Assembly (NCBI GenBank): GCA_037176905.1
Contig: JBBBWG010027490.1
Coordinates: 1-45,696, forward strand
DNA: 45,696 nt
Direction of reading: 5' to 3'
Source of the DNA: Azolla pinnata
Lineage: Eukaryota; Streptophyta; Polypodiopsida; Salviniales; Salviniaceae
Below, piece by piece: positions 10,201 to 25,200 of the stretch. The notes under the pieces are model-generated. The model was not told the origin of the DNA. It saw only the letters and a list, made by a program, of their open reading frames with translations, and made no database searches. Position numbers and translations under genes: made by a program. Numbering within the stretch: the stretch's first letter is position 1; each line of letters starts with the position of its first letter.

Positions 10201-13200
10201 GTAGGCATAAGAGTCCATTCATATGGATGGAAGGAAGTTGCTCGCTATCTCAGTCACATCTCTTTTATGATAGGAGAAAAAAAAAAAGAGAAGCTTTACA
10301 TTTTAGCTCGGCAAAACAAGCATTAACGTTTTCTAACATAATGCATGCTATTTTAGAGTGACCTTTGTGGAGATCTTCTGAAGAGCAGAGTTTCTAATTT
10401 CCCTTGCCATATGTAGCTTTTTGGATCTTTTCTCCATTTCTCATTTGGAGATTTTATCTTTGTTTCAATCTTGCGGGTCATTTTGGCCACATAGGTTACA
10501 TTCATTTTGGTTTGTTTTTCCAAAAGAAAGACAATAATTTAGGACACAATCTCTCAGTTGTTATTGTAGTGTCATTTTGGTCTCTCAACAGAGGTTAACA
10601 CGTTTCTTTCTTTCTTTCCGTGAAAGAGATTCCTTTAATAATGGCATTGATATTATCTGGTTTAGTGCTTATCTCCATTGTTTAGATGGCATTTTTGGTT
10701 TCTCAATGTTGACTGCAACGAAATTTTCATCGAGTGTGTTACATAAAAATCAAGCTTCTGCAGCTTGGTGCCGGGTACTGGATAGAAAAATATACTATCA
10801 AAAACAAGAAGATAAAGTCTTGTAGCAAGATAATAGATCCTACTTGTAAATTGTTTTGAAAACGCCATATTGTACTCATGTTCAGTTGGAAAATGACTTT
10901 CTGTCACTAATTCTGTGAATGTTTGGTAACAGCTGGATTCCAAGGGTTGTAGCAATGGTCGATGAACTTGCACCTCCAACAACTGAGTTCTCTGGTGCTT
11001 CTTTGGAAAAGCTGAGAGGGTTTGTACGGCGTTTATCTCTTACCATGACACAACAACTCCTAGATGTCCTGGTACAGTCAATGGATATGTATAAGAAATT
11101 GTGGGAGCAATACTCAGAAATTCAACAAAGCAATAGTTTAAATAATGGAGAATACTCTGAGGGCTTAAATGAGGACAAAAGCAGCTCTGCGAACACTTTG
11201 CCTATCACTGATACGGAAACCTTACATCTTATGCCAATGTTTAACATTAAGCTAAAAGTTGAAGGAGAACACTTTATCTTTGAACCCACCTTATCTCTGA
11301 TTGAAAGCACAGTGCTGCTCCTACTCGACTCCATCCTTTCTGCAGTAAAAGGCATTGAGGATCTTCAATCAAGAGTAACAACGATATCCACAATCTATCA
11401 ATTCAAAGTGATGAAATCATTAGACAGTGATGACACTAGATTTCTTACAATTCGTAAAACTATTCAGGTATGTGCTTCCTCTTGCAGTGGACGCTCTTCT
11501 TTTTTAAGAAAATAAATCCAAGTCGCTGATTGTAATGTATACCTAAATGTTTGTTTATATGCATTTAATTTTTCCAGATTACATGTAGAAGCCATAATTC
11601 TATATCTATGCATCTAAAATAATATGGCCTATTGTAACTATGTAGCAAATATGGGGATGTGTCGCATCTCTTTATACATGGTTTTAACTATATTCTACTA
11701 CGCTTACTGGTGTTTCATCATATTCTGTAAGAGATTCGCCACTTTTCAGGAATATTAAAAGAAGAATTAAAGAAAGATATGTTGATATCTTTTAAGAGGC
11801 CAAACTGACCTATAAGACCAAATGAGAATATATTTAACATTTTTGTTCTGTCTTTTGCAGCAGAACATGATAAGCATATTTAGAAATAAAAGTAACAAAA
11901 AATGACAAAAGAATGAACTTATCTAGACAATGTATTCAAGGTTCTCAATTCATTCAAACTGAAACTTTTTTCATCAAAAGAGGAAATCCATCATAGAAAG
12001 ATCCCTAAAGTGAGGGAAGCATGTTCAATGGTGGACATACTGGCATTTACCTATTCATAACAGTTGTTTTGTGAGAGTGGCCGGTATTTTGTTATTGCCC
12101 TATCTATCGTAAAACCCACTTTCGTGGTGGAGATTTCTTATGTAACTCTTGATTAATTCGTAGACTCATGGTATGAGATGGCGTGAGAAATACAAATGAA
12201 AGTTGATGGTTCCGTGTTGATGAGCTTGTGTGGTGGAATTATTATCTTTCAACGACTTCTTTATGTGTCTCTTTAGATCTATCAAATATGTTGCCAAGGA
12301 CTGTTGGTTTTCATATTCTATTCCATCACTTTGTGTAGTGGGCTCAAGCCTTCTTCAAAAGGAACTGTATCTCATAGGAATAATGTTGTTTATCATAAGC
12401 AACATGATTTCATTTCTCAATGACACAATGTCTCCTTCATAAGTCAGCGGGCATATCAATCTATTTTGATCTCTAGTTGACGCGAAGAGATTTGGAGTTG
12501 TTCTATCACATAAAGCATGTATGATATATCCATATAAGAGGGTCGAATAATTAAACTGTCTTTGTTTGTCTGAAAAAAGAGTGCCTGATAGTGGGCCATC
12601 TTTGCACCTATAGATTTGATCTATAGGTGACGATCCATGTTCTTTCATTAAACAAATTTATGATTTAGAGATAAATAACAAAAAAAGAAAAAATATATTA
12701 ATGTCTTTTAGGAGTCCAGAAAGGTTCATAAGACCAATAGAGGATTACCTTTTAGTTTATTGTCTTGTCTTATAATAAGTAAACTGACCATGATTGTCTT
12801 GTCTTACATCAAGCATTGTTGTTTTGTCTTGCCTTAGAAAGATCTCCAACATGGAGAGATTCTCAAGCGAGGGAAGCACCTTTGATAAAGGGAGATAATG
12901 ACCTTTATCTGTTAATGACAAGGGTAGTGAGACGGTGGTTCTTATGACCAAAGTGTTTGAAAAACTCCTGTTGCCTGATCCATTGTAACTGTTAGTTGGT
13001 TGGAGTTTCTCTTGTGTTGCTCAAGATGACCAGAAAGGGATCATTTAGTTTCCTGTAAAATGACCAAAGCAAAGAACGTTCTAAGATATTTTAGGAGGTC
13101 ATAATGGCCCATATAAGTCCAACCAAATGATTCCATATTTCAATCTTTGTATTTAAAAGACCAAAGCCGTTCAGTGAATTAGATATGCAAATTTATCTTC

Positions 13201-16200
13201 TAACTTGGGATTCCAATATACAATTCCCAGTTTATTAAATTCTACTAACTAAATAGATATTCGCTCTCACACACTCAACCCGTTTCCAGGATATCTTAGA
13301 AAAGAATTTTCTGTATCCAAGGAAACTTCAAGAGGGATATATGAAATTTACACAGCTAGCAGCAATCGAAATCGATGCTTTCTTGCAAACTTGGAAAAAT
13401 GAAGGTCATGCTGTTGAAGAATATGAAGAAGCTATTGCAAAGTATCTAGAAGTGAGATCTACGTTTAAAATTGAAAGACTACAAAATAATATTATTGTGT
13501 AAGAAGTAACGTAAATTGTGTTAATCCATTTCTTCTTAGCTATAAAAGTCATTAGATTTTAGTGTAGGTTCATGATTTGTTATACATACAAGGAAATATT
13601 GATGCATGTGCATCATTTGCCAGGTTGCTGACAATGCAAAGAATAATTCTTATGGTGAAGTCATATTTGGTTTGTTTTTAGTCGAATGCTCAAGTCTTGC
13701 TGAAGAGTTATATCTAAAAGCCATGAAAGTAGCCAATAGTTTGTCACTTCAAATAATGAATTCAACAACGGAAAAAAATAAAGTTCTATGCGAGAAGTAC
13801 ACTGAAATAGAATCTAGATTGAATAAGTAAGCCATGCCAAAGTCAGTAGTTATCAAATTTCCTTATTTTGTTTTAGAAGTGCTTACACTTTTTTTTGTCA
13901 TATATCACCTTTGAACTCTTGAAAAACGTTAAAAAAGTTAAAATGATGAACTAACAAAAAAATCAGTGATATATTACAAAGGTAGCATACTGTGAATTGT
14001 ACTCTTGGATCATGTAGGCAATGATGATGCCATCTTGGATCTTAGTAGAATTCAGGTTCATAATGCTTTGTAAATAAGCTCAGGACATAAAAGAATAGAT
14101 TCAGAAGAAAGACGTATTGATTTCTTTAAGAAGAGAACGAAATGAATATGAGATTTCACAATATGTTATATCTTTAAATGCTGTCCCATCTATGTGAGAA
14201 ACCAACCAAAATAAAGAAATTAGATTAATTGAATCCCCAAGAATCTCCTCGTCTAAGCACTCAGCAATCAAAGCTTAATCTAATTGAGTTTTTTGTTTTT
14301 TGAGGGATTGTTTATGAGGGGAGATTTTCGAAACAGAGGATGGTTTCAGGACATTTGGTATATATTTATGATAAAATTGCAAATAACTCATGAGCATTGA
14401 GGTAACATTGCGGTTAGTTTTCTAATATATCCCACAAATTGACCAATCCTAGTATTCTGCAGCAGAGCACATGGAGAAGATGGATAAATGATAAGGCCTC
14501 CGGCTAATTGAATCCCACATGTGGGGTTTAGGGGACTTGTCTAAACTCAACATTTAACTGCGTATTGATATCTAGGCAAGAATTCGCTCAATTTTTGGCT
14601 TCAGTTGGCTATCTGGGAAATACTATTCTAACATTTGTTTAGAGGTGGCTGATCTGGACATGTTTTTTTTAATGCTTAAACCCTTATGGGAAACTTTTGG
14701 CTTCAGAATAGGAATTTCCTTTCCTGTCTACCCTGTCAGTATCCATGCTAAATTGTCGACATAATTCTATATTTTTTTCCATGTTGAGATATTTAACACG
14801 TGCAAGTCTGTAAGACTTAGCATCTCAGAAATGAGATAATTGAGGATTGACTGATTTGTAAGAAGAAATTAAATTCTTAACATGAGTTGTTGTGTTAAAC
14901 AGCATTTCAGGAACTCCTGAGGAGCTTGATGAACTGAGGAAATTTGTTGTGTGTACGAAGAAAAACCTTGTACAATTGCAGGAGGAAATCAATCAATCTG
15001 CTAAGGTTTGGTGGTGTGTAGACATACTATCATTTCTTATGAAACATGTTAAACATGTGAATTTAAATCTTATATATTTAAACAAGAAATACTTGTCAAG
15101 TTCTCACATTTTGCAAAGTATCTTTTAATGAGCTTTCTGAGACAAAGTATGTGATGTTGACATTGTGATTGGTAGGTCTGGGCAATGCTTAGTCGACTGT
15201 GTTACATCATACCAGACCAAGATATGGATATCTTTTGGGTTACCTTTGGCTGGCCCCAAAAGATAGGATTCTCCTTGGAGGAATGTGAAACAAGACTTGC
15301 ACAAGCTAAGGTATGTAAATTCTTTCTACAATGGTGGGAAAATCTTAATCTCCCATTTTCATACAGCAAATTGTGGCCTTTCTTTTTTTTGTCAGATGAA
15401 GTTCACCACTGAACTTGCAATGGATCAACTCAAGCTTAAAGGGGACATCAAAGTACTTGCAGAAGAAATCCGTGAATTCATGAAGCTAGGGGGCATTGAC
15501 TCTTACGAAGAAAGGCTGGTTAGCGTCTTAGAGATGGAAGAGAAGCTTCAGAAATGCACTGAATTGGGAGATCTCTATAATAACAGGGAGCAGGTTGACA
15601 CTGTTTTATGGCTTTTGCAAGATTCAACCAAAATGTAGATGGACTTAAAAAGGTTTCCTAAACTTCGTGGATGTTTACAGATCTTAGGACTAATGCTTAC
15701 GGAGTATCCTCAAATTGATGTGATTGGAAGAGAATTTGAACAATATGCCATCCTTTGGCATGTTTGTGGAGATTTTATGCATTATCTCCCACAATGGATG
15801 GATGGGCCATTCAATCTCATTAATGCAGATGAAGTAGTTTCCAATGTTGATAAATGGTTTCGTAGTGCTGCAAAATGTGCAAAACTTACAGTAGGAGAGA
15901 GCAAAATTGTTGCAGAAGAACTAAAGAAAAAAATTGAAAAATTTCAGGTTATTAAAATATTGATTCATATGTATAATAATCTGAGATTCCTTGTTGCTGC
16001 CAAACGAACATAGCCATTTTAGGTCTTAATCTCTAGATATGTGTCAGATATTTTGAATCATGTATTAAGGGTGAGACGCATGCAGTGGGTGCTAAATAAA
16101 AGGAAAGAGTTGTAGCTCCCATTTGGAATTTCAGTTCCCTCATATCAGAGTTTGAGTGTTTTATTTGTATAAAGTGCTTCTCAAAATGTTGTAAACTTCG

Positions 16201-19200
16201 TTTATAAGTGCATGCCATTCATTTTCAATGATCAGAAGACTGGAGTATTGAAACCATATTATGCTTCAATATGTCCTGCACTCATAAAATTCCATCTAAG
16301 TCTACACAGTATATTCGTTTTCTTGTGCAATTTATGATGAAATACTCACATTCTAACAGTTACAAATAAGATTTAAAAAAATTAAAAATGGTTTTTTATT
16401 TGGCATTTCTTAGAGTTGGCATTAACATGGATTTTTCATTCTCTTAGGTCAACATCCCTATGATCTCCTCGCTACGAAATCCAGGAATGAGAGATAGACA
16501 TTGGAAAAAGATAAGTGATCGCCTTGGTTTTGAACTTTCTCCACATGCTGGTTTTACTCTAAGCACCGCGCTACAGCTCAACCTTCCATCTTTCTTGCCA
16601 ATCATTGATGAGGTAGAGTTTGTGTTTATCAGTGTTATACTGTTTTATCAACTAATTGTATTTTCCTTTTGTGAATTAGACTCTTCTTTTAACAGGTTAG
16701 CGAGTTTGCCAGCAAAGAGTATTCAGTGGAAATTGCCCTCGATAAGATGCAGGGAGATTGGGTTGGTGTTAAGTTTGATTATGTCAGCTATAGAGATACA
16801 GGCACTTCTATTTTAAGGGGTCTAGATGATCTACAAACACTTTTGGAAGACCACATAGCCAAAACACAATCAATGCAGGGATCTCCTTACATTGCTCCGT
16901 TTGAGGACCGTGTAAAGCTTTGGTTGTCAAAATTGAATTTGGTGCAAGAGGTATCAAGTTTACACTATTTCTGGTCAATCTGATCCTTTGGTTGGTCCTT
17001 AACCAGCACCAAACAATAGTTTAGAAGTCAGCTCTATGTCTTGCATAATATCTTTTCCTTTACAGTTAAAGGGATTTACTAACATGAAAAATTGTTTCTG
17101 AAACTAATGGATGATTTTTTATGATAATGTACTTGACAAATATTTATATTAATGATATTTTTCTGCATGCTCAGGTTCTTGATGAATGGATAAACTGCCA
17201 GCAACAGTGGCTTTATCTTGAGCCTATTTTTGGTTCAGAAGATATTATGCAGCAGATGCCCACAGAAGGTCGTCGGTTTAAAGCTGTTGACACATCTTGG
17301 AGGAAGATTATTGAGAAATTGATTAAAAATCCAGAGGTACTTGTTGTTGGAACTGATGAAGATTTATTGAAGAGCCTAAAGGAAGCAAATAAACAGCTAG
17401 ATATGGTTCAGAAAGGTCTCAATGATTATCTTGAGACGAAGCGTTTGGCCTTTCCTAGGTTTGCATCTATCATAAGCGTTCTTTTTTCTCCTGAATAAAT
17501 AAGCTAAAAATCCCAGCTAGTCCTCTGAAGTGTTCTGCACATGTTGTAGTGGCAGATTTTGAGCTTTTAAACAATCTTTTCATTATGCGTGAAGCATTAC
17601 AATGCTAATATGGTGAATATGCCTTTGTGTTTTTATATATTAATTTATGCAAACAGATTCTACTTTTTGTCTAACGATGAACTGCTCGAAATATTGGCTG
17701 AAACTAAAGATCCTTTGAGAGTCCAGCCTTTCTGTAAGAAGATTTTTGAAGGGATTCATCGGCTTCAGTTTGAAGATAACCTTGACATTAGTGCCATGTT
17801 TAGTGAGGAAGGAGAAAAAGTAGAATTTATTAAAGTTTTCAATCCCAAAGATGCACAAGGGGCAGTAGAAAAGTGGCTTATACAGGTAGCATCATACTGG
17901 GATACTCATTTATTTATTCCTGACTTAATGATTGCATCTGAAAATGTACAGAAAATGTCTATTCGTTGATGTTGATGAAAACATACATGTAATATAGCAG
18001 ATATTTTATTGGCATTATTATTTATTTATTTAATTCTGTTGTAGTTTTACGTTAAATCTGAGGAAGATTACTCTTCTAAAATAAAATCTGTTGTCTAAGG
18101 AATATTCCTTTTGATTAGGTTGAAGATGCAATGAGAGAAAGCTTGAAAGCTGTAACTCTACGCTCATACGAGGCATATGTAGGGCATGATCGAGTAGAAT
18201 GGATCTTATCATGGCCAGGACAAGTAGTTTTATGTGCCTCTCAAATGTATTGGACCATGGAAGTAGCTGATAGCATACAAAAGGGAACGTTGCAGTCTTA
18301 TCAGCAGAAATTAAATCAACAGCTTCAGTGTATCGTTAACAAGGTCAAATTAATAGTAGATATTCTTTTTTGGGATGTTTTAAAATGTTTTAGCCTGCTA
18401 AACTATGCTCGTAAAAATGTTCTTAGGTTAGGGGAAAGCTTACAAGCCTTGAAAGAAAGACCATTGGTGCGCTCATTGTGATTGATGTGCATGCACGTGA
18501 TGTGGTGAAAAATTTGGCAGATGCCAACATTTCTGATGAGACTGATTTTGAATGGATAAGTCAGCTGCGGTAAAGTCTATATTATCACCATCATTGCTTC
18601 AGTTTGATACATAAGAAAATTAGGATGAATAATTGGTTATAGTGTTAATACATCTGAACCAGGATTTGTTTGGGACAATGGTTTGCATTCTCAGAAATAT
18701 TCCTGAGCTGTTAGCTATATTTCTAGGCATCATGAATTAATAGCATTGGATGAACAAAATGCATTTGTTTCAAGCACAGATACTTTATTACCTTGCATAC
18801 TCACAAATATGTAGGAATTAGTCACCTTTTCCATGAGGGGACAGGTCGGATAAATATCCCACCAGGTGCATATTTAAGCTTGGAGAAACAATATTTTGAA
18901 TCTAAGAAAGAAAGATATCTTTATGTTTCTGAAAGACATAAAAGAACAATAAGAATAATCAGTGAAAACAAGAACTTTGCCACTCTTTTATGAAACTTGT
19001 TAAGCTAGGATAAAAATGTTGTCACTGTAGTATTCTAGCCAAAACTGAACCATGAACAAGTACAATGTCTGGGATGACATATATGTTGATACCGTGATTA
19101 AATGAAGAAAATCCAAATACATCAAATTAATCAGATGATGGCGTGGGTTATTGGTCATGTAATGTTCCACAGGTGTTCTTGGCTACAGTAATTGTATCTG

Positions 19201-22200
19201 TTAACTTAATCTTTCAGGAAAAGATAGAAAACCTTTGCTAAAGTTTAGGTCTTTAGAAAATATAGAATATTTTCTTTACGTCCACAACAACGAAATTTTA
19301 TGCGCACAATAAAATGAAGAAATTACTAAATGATTGCATCTGCACCAACTTTTCAACTGAAAAAGATCTGGAGGTGGAAAAATGTATTAATCTAGTAACA
19401 ATATCATACGGAATGAGATACTTTAATAATTATGTAGGTACGGGTATGAAAATTCTGTTATAATGGTGCGGATGATAAATGCCTCTCAGAAATATGCCTT
19501 TGAATACTTGGGAAACAGCAGTCGGTTGGTAATAACACCATTGACAGATCGCTGTTATCGTACACTGATGGGTGCTCTTCATTTAAATCTGGGTGGAGCT
19601 CCAGAGGGACCTGCAGGTTTGAGTTAATTTTGTTAATGTAACTTCATGGATCCAATACAGCTCAATTAAGTTTTATTTAATTATTTATCAACAGGCACTG
19701 GGAAGACAGAAACTACTAAAGACTTGGCAAAAGCTATTGCAATGCAATGTGTTGTATTTAATTGCTCGGATGGTTTAGATTATTTAGCCATGGCAAAGTT
19801 TTTCAAGGGGTTGGCAAGCTCTGGTGCTTGGGCTTGTTTTGATGAGTTCAATCGTATTGATCTTGAGGTAGATATTTTCACAAACAAATCACTTCTTTCT
19901 ATTTCGTATGATGCACTGGAGATTCATTAGTACATGCAAAAGCAGAATGTAAATGCACAACATCAGTACCTGTAGCGATGTGTTTTATGGTATATCTTAT
20001 TGGTGAGGGACGTGAAAATCATTGTGAATAAGAGCTTTAAGATACTGCAAGTTCTTAGAACTTCTGCATTCTTTATGAGATATGCTTAACGCATACTGTA
20101 TACTTATGAGATACGCTTAATGCATTACTGGATTTTTCTTTATGAGATATGCTTAATGCTTTACTGAAGTACAACTGTACTATATCTCAACATCATGTTA
20201 TTACTAGTTGATACGGAAAAGCTCTTAAATGCTGCTGCACATGATCCTGGTTCATAATGTCAGTACTATTCTCTTAGTTCTAGCTATATGTGAAGCCCTG
20301 TAGAAGTAAAAACTCTACATTTCATACGATCCCACTTCAAGGCTTTTGTTATGGTCTTTTTCTCTCCATGCCATCAAATTCAGATTACATTTTGTGTCAA
20401 TATGGGTATATGAACAATCTCTGCAGTAATAATTCCTTAAAAAAAGACGAAAACCACATGTTGATGTATGATATACATGATTTTCCATGATTGTTGCTTG
20501 AAATCTATTTGTTCCAGGTTCTCAGTGTGATAGCACAACAGATTTTAACTATACAAAGGGCAAAGGCTGCAAACATGAAGACATTTGACTTTGAGGGGGT
20601 GAAGTTAACTCTAAATCCAACATGTAATGTATTTATCACTATGAATCCAGGCTATGCAGGCAGGTCTGAATTACCTGACAATTTGAAGGCCCTTTTCCGC
20701 ACTGTTGCGATGATGGTTCCTGATTATGCATTGATATCAGAGATAACCCTCTATTCGTTTGGTTATTTGAAGGCCTGGGAGCTTGCTAGAAAACTTGTAG
20801 CAACATATCGCTTGTGCAGGCATGTGACAGAATGACCCCTCATTAATGATCTGATATCATATGCTGTGTCTAAACTGCTCATTTGATTTTACAGTGAACA
20901 GTTATCAAGCCAAAACCACTATGATTATGGAATGAGGGCAGTGATATCAGTATTGCGGGCAGCTGGTGCTGTGAAGCAATCATTTCCAGAAGAAGAAGAA
21001 GCAGTCTTAATGTTGAAGTCGCTAAAAGATGTCAACTTACCAAAATTTCTGGCTCATGATATTCCTCTTTTTGAAGGAATATTACTTGATTTGTTTCCTG
21101 GGGTCGTTCTTCCAGCTCCTGACTACAGGATAATGCGTGAAGCCATTATTGCTGTGTGTAAGAGATTCAATCTTCAACCAACTCCCATGTTTTTAGAAAA
21201 GGTACTCTCGATGACTGTTATTCTGACTCCCATGTGTGTAAGAGCTTATTCTTTTACTTTTCTTACTGGAAATGAGTAAGCACTGCCTGAGATGAACTAC
21301 GAAACATATCATCTGCATTGTAGGTTCCAATGGTAGTCTGTAATGCTAGAAGACTTTTTCTTAGCAGCCAATGTTTGTTTGGTAGATAATCTCTGAAATA
21401 ATAAGTATTTACATAGGTTGTCTACACCAGTGCAAGGAATTATTTATTGAAGACTTTATTCCTTGCAAGAAAATGACATGGCTCATATATGCTACAGATG
21501 CACTGTTCTGATGGCCTAAGTAGTACCTGAGATGAACTGCCAACCATATCGTCTGCCAAACTCTCTTAGCAGTGATGTTCGATACATAATCTATCAAATA
21601 TTGAAGGAGTGTACATAGTTGATGTCTATACCAATAAAGAAATTGTTTGCTGAAGACTTTATTCCATGCAAGAAAATGATACTAAAGTCTGCACTGTTCA
21701 TAGTGCATCTATTGAAGATATACTGTTCTAATGACCTAAGTAATAACTGAGATGAACTTCCAAATGGCTGATTTCAATCATAGGTTGCAGTGATTGCCTG
21801 TTGGCTAGACAAATCTCTCTTAGCAGTCACTTTTTTTTAATATATAGTCTGTTAATTGATGCTTGAATGCACATATATTGTATCTATACCAGTAAAAGAA
21901 CCGTTTATCTAAGAATTTGTTTTAATCCAGTAAAGATGCACTTCTGATGACCTAAGTAATTAACTGAGAATGATCTGTCAAATGGATTATCTCATCACAG
22001 GTTGCAATGATAGCCTGCATGCAAACTAAATCTACTTTTTGAATGATTTTTCAAAGATACTCCATGTAAGAAACCGACATAATACTGATCTCTTAAAGAT
22101 GCAATGTACTGATGATCACAGATATTCCAACTATATGAGATGATACTAGTACGACATGGTCTAATGCTTGTTGGATTGTCTTATGGGGCGAAGACAGAAA

Positions 22201-25200
22201 GCTACAGAGTTTTGGCAGCTGCATTAACTGACTTATGTAATTCTGGTAAAATGGAGAATGTAACAAAGACTTTCATTATCAACCCAAAGTCTGTCTATAT
22301 TGGCCAGTTATATGGCCAATTTGATCCTATTTCTCATGAATGGACTGATGGTGTCCTTGCAAAGAGTTTCCGGACTGCTGCTGTAGACACATCTCCAGAT
22401 AGGAAATGGATCATATTTGATGGTCCTGTTGATGCTGTAAGAAGCTACATTTATCTTCTTCTGTATAATCTAGCTTTGTATTCATGGGAGGCCTATGTTT
22501 TTAACTTTGAATTTTGTTCTTTCCAGGTGTGGATTGAGAATATGAATACTGTTCTGGATGATAATAAGAAACTCTGCTTGATGAGTGGTGAAATCATTCA
22601 AATGACATCATCGATGAATCTTATATTTGAGGTGCAAGATCTTGCAGTAGCGTCGCCTGCCACAGTCAGTAGATGTGGTATGGTTTATACAGAGCCAACT
22701 CAAATTGGTTGGATCCCTTTGAAAGCCTCTTGGATGGAGAAATTCCCCAGAAAATTTCCAAGTCTTTCAGATAATTCAAGTGTAGTTGAAGCTTTGCTCG
22801 ATTGGTTAGTAGAGCCATGCATTCAGTTTGTCAAGAAATACTGCAAAGAAGTTGTATCCACATCAGGCATCAATCTTGTACAGAGCCTTTTGAACATGTA
22901 CGAGAGCTTACTAGATGAGTTTAAGGAACCTGATAAAGATTCAAAAATAACCAAGGATGACTCTTTGGTAGTACCAACGGGGAAAGACGTAGAAGTGTGG
23001 CTGCATTGTCTGTTTGGAATGTCTTTAGTATGGTCCGTAGGAGGACTTCTTGATGCAGAAAGCAGGGTTAAGTTTGACAAGTTCTTTCGTAAACTACTTT
23101 CTCAAGAAGAAAACCTTGATTATCAACTCAGCGCAGGTCTCAGAATACAAAAGCCTTCTTTCCCTTTTGCTTTACCATTTCCTCTGACGGGGTCTGTCCA
23201 TAATTATGTTTTTGTCAAGGCTGAAACATGCTGGAAAGAATGGATGGAAACTGCTGATAAAAGACCGCCCGGATTAGATGTTGAGTTCAATGATATCATA
23301 ATAGCAACAGTGGACACAGCTCGCTACTCATATTTATTACAAGTCCTCATTACCCATCAAAAGCACGTACTATTAGTAGGTCCTACTGGAACAGGTATGT
23401 TTTGTTGGATTGTTGTTTGAAACCAATAATATTATTTATCATTGATTTTTCCAGTTAAAATACAATAGGATTTCGACTTGCATATGACAAAGTTTCATTA
23501 AAGCACAATATAATTGATGTAACGCAAGGAAAGACTTCTGATCTTGAACAACATACAAACTAATGATGTATGTACCACAGGAAAGACTGCCTACATAAAA
23601 AATGTGCTAACAGAGAATCTTGACAAAAGCTTGTATCGTAACATCATGATGACCTTTTCTGCACAGACCAATGCAAATGTAACTCAGGTGTGGAATATCT
23701 CCAGCATGGTTAAGAAACATTTATCATACATTTCAGGTTATTGATCAAAACTTCAATGTTATTTCTAGGATATAATTGATACAAAGCTTGATAAACGGAG
23801 AAAAGGTATTTATGGCCCTCCATTTGGTACAAAGTGTGTTGTTTTTGTTGATGACTTGAACATGCCAGCATTGGAAGTCTATGGTGCCCAACCACCAATA
23901 GAAATTCTACGCCAGTGGATGGATCATGGAGGCTGGTAATTTCTTATGACATGAACAATTTTGTCATCATTCATATTCTGCATTTGAGGGAGGTTTAAAT
24001 CTTTCGAAATATGGTATGGGAGCTTGTTAGTACCATCCCAATAGTCTGAACCCAAATGGTTACTTGAGAAGGTAGGGTTACATATCTCTGTTATCTTGTA
24101 GTAATGATGCCCCTGCTTCCAAACAGAAGAATTAAGAATTAAAAAATACAGGTCTAGTGAGTCCATCTATTACTATGCACATCTGTATCTTCCACTGATG
24201 TGAGAATGTCTTGATTGTATGTGGAGAACTTATATCCCTTTGCTTTAGATTCAAATAGGGATGCATTTGAATTTCTGGTGTATTCTATATGTTTTAGGTA
24301 TGACCGATCTGATAATTCGTTCAGACAAATACAAGATATTCAGTTTGTTGCTGCAATGGGACCACCTGGAGGAGGCAGGAATCCTGTAACACCAAGATAT
24401 TTGAGACATTACCATTTACTTGCTGTCACAGATTTTGATGATGATAGTCTTAGTACTGTATTTGGGACTATTATGTCATGGTGGGCAAGGAAATCACATT
24501 TGGCAACAGATGTATGTATTGTTCTAATCCACTTTCCAAATCCCAATTGTTAAAGAAAATAATATATGTGTCTCAGTTGATGCTACCTTTCAGGTTGCTT
24601 CTCTAGGGACTGCGCTTGTTTCTGCAACCATTGATATCTACAGGGAGATACAACGTGAACTTCTACCGACACCATCAAAATCACATTATACCTACAACTT
24701 ACGAGACTTTTCAAAGGTGTTTCAAGGAATTTGTATGATGGGAGGAATTTTAGATAGTAAAAGGTCTCTTGTACGTTTATGGTGCCATGAATGTTTGAGA
24801 ATTTTTCATGATAGGCTTATTGATGATCAAGACAGACTTTGGTTCCTAAAATATATGAGGAAAATGATAGAAAATAGGTTGAGTCTTAAGTGCGACTTTG
24901 TGTTTGAAGACCCACAAGCGAAGGGGGTAGAGCTGAATATCAATGAAGCCCTCCAAAACCTTGCTTTTGGTGATATAATGGACACAAATAATATTCCCAA
25001 GAGGTGTGTGTGTGAACCCACATTTGATGCCTTAATAGTTCAATAGTAAAATTAATACATACCTACTGACTCTGAGAAGAACCTTGCTTGGCTTTCTTTA
25101 ATACATCATGCATTGGCTTCAATGAATCTTCTATTGTAGGAGTAATTGGATAATAGATTATCTCTGAAAAGATCTTTGACCTATTATATGAAGGTTCTAT

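Larger units (their letters stand above)
9143..18569 (+). other. Dynein tail and linker (exons 4-18, residues about 264-1431)
   Basis: Exons: 9143-9417, 9626-9952, 10933-11467, 13290-13451, 13624-13826, 14903-15005, 15176-15310, 15396-15593, 15681-15947, 16448-16612, 16696-16950, 17175-17458, 17657-17885, 18119-18343, 18427-18569. The first part is helical tail, which binds intermediate and light chains. From exon 14 on, the linker shows family-typical stretches: [48 protein letters not shown] and [12 protein letters not shown]. The linker swings over the AAA ring to make the power stroke. Exon 5 was extended to 9952 because only that donor gives the right phase for the exon 6 start WIPRVV; this junction is the weakest here. 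Confidence 0.85.
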
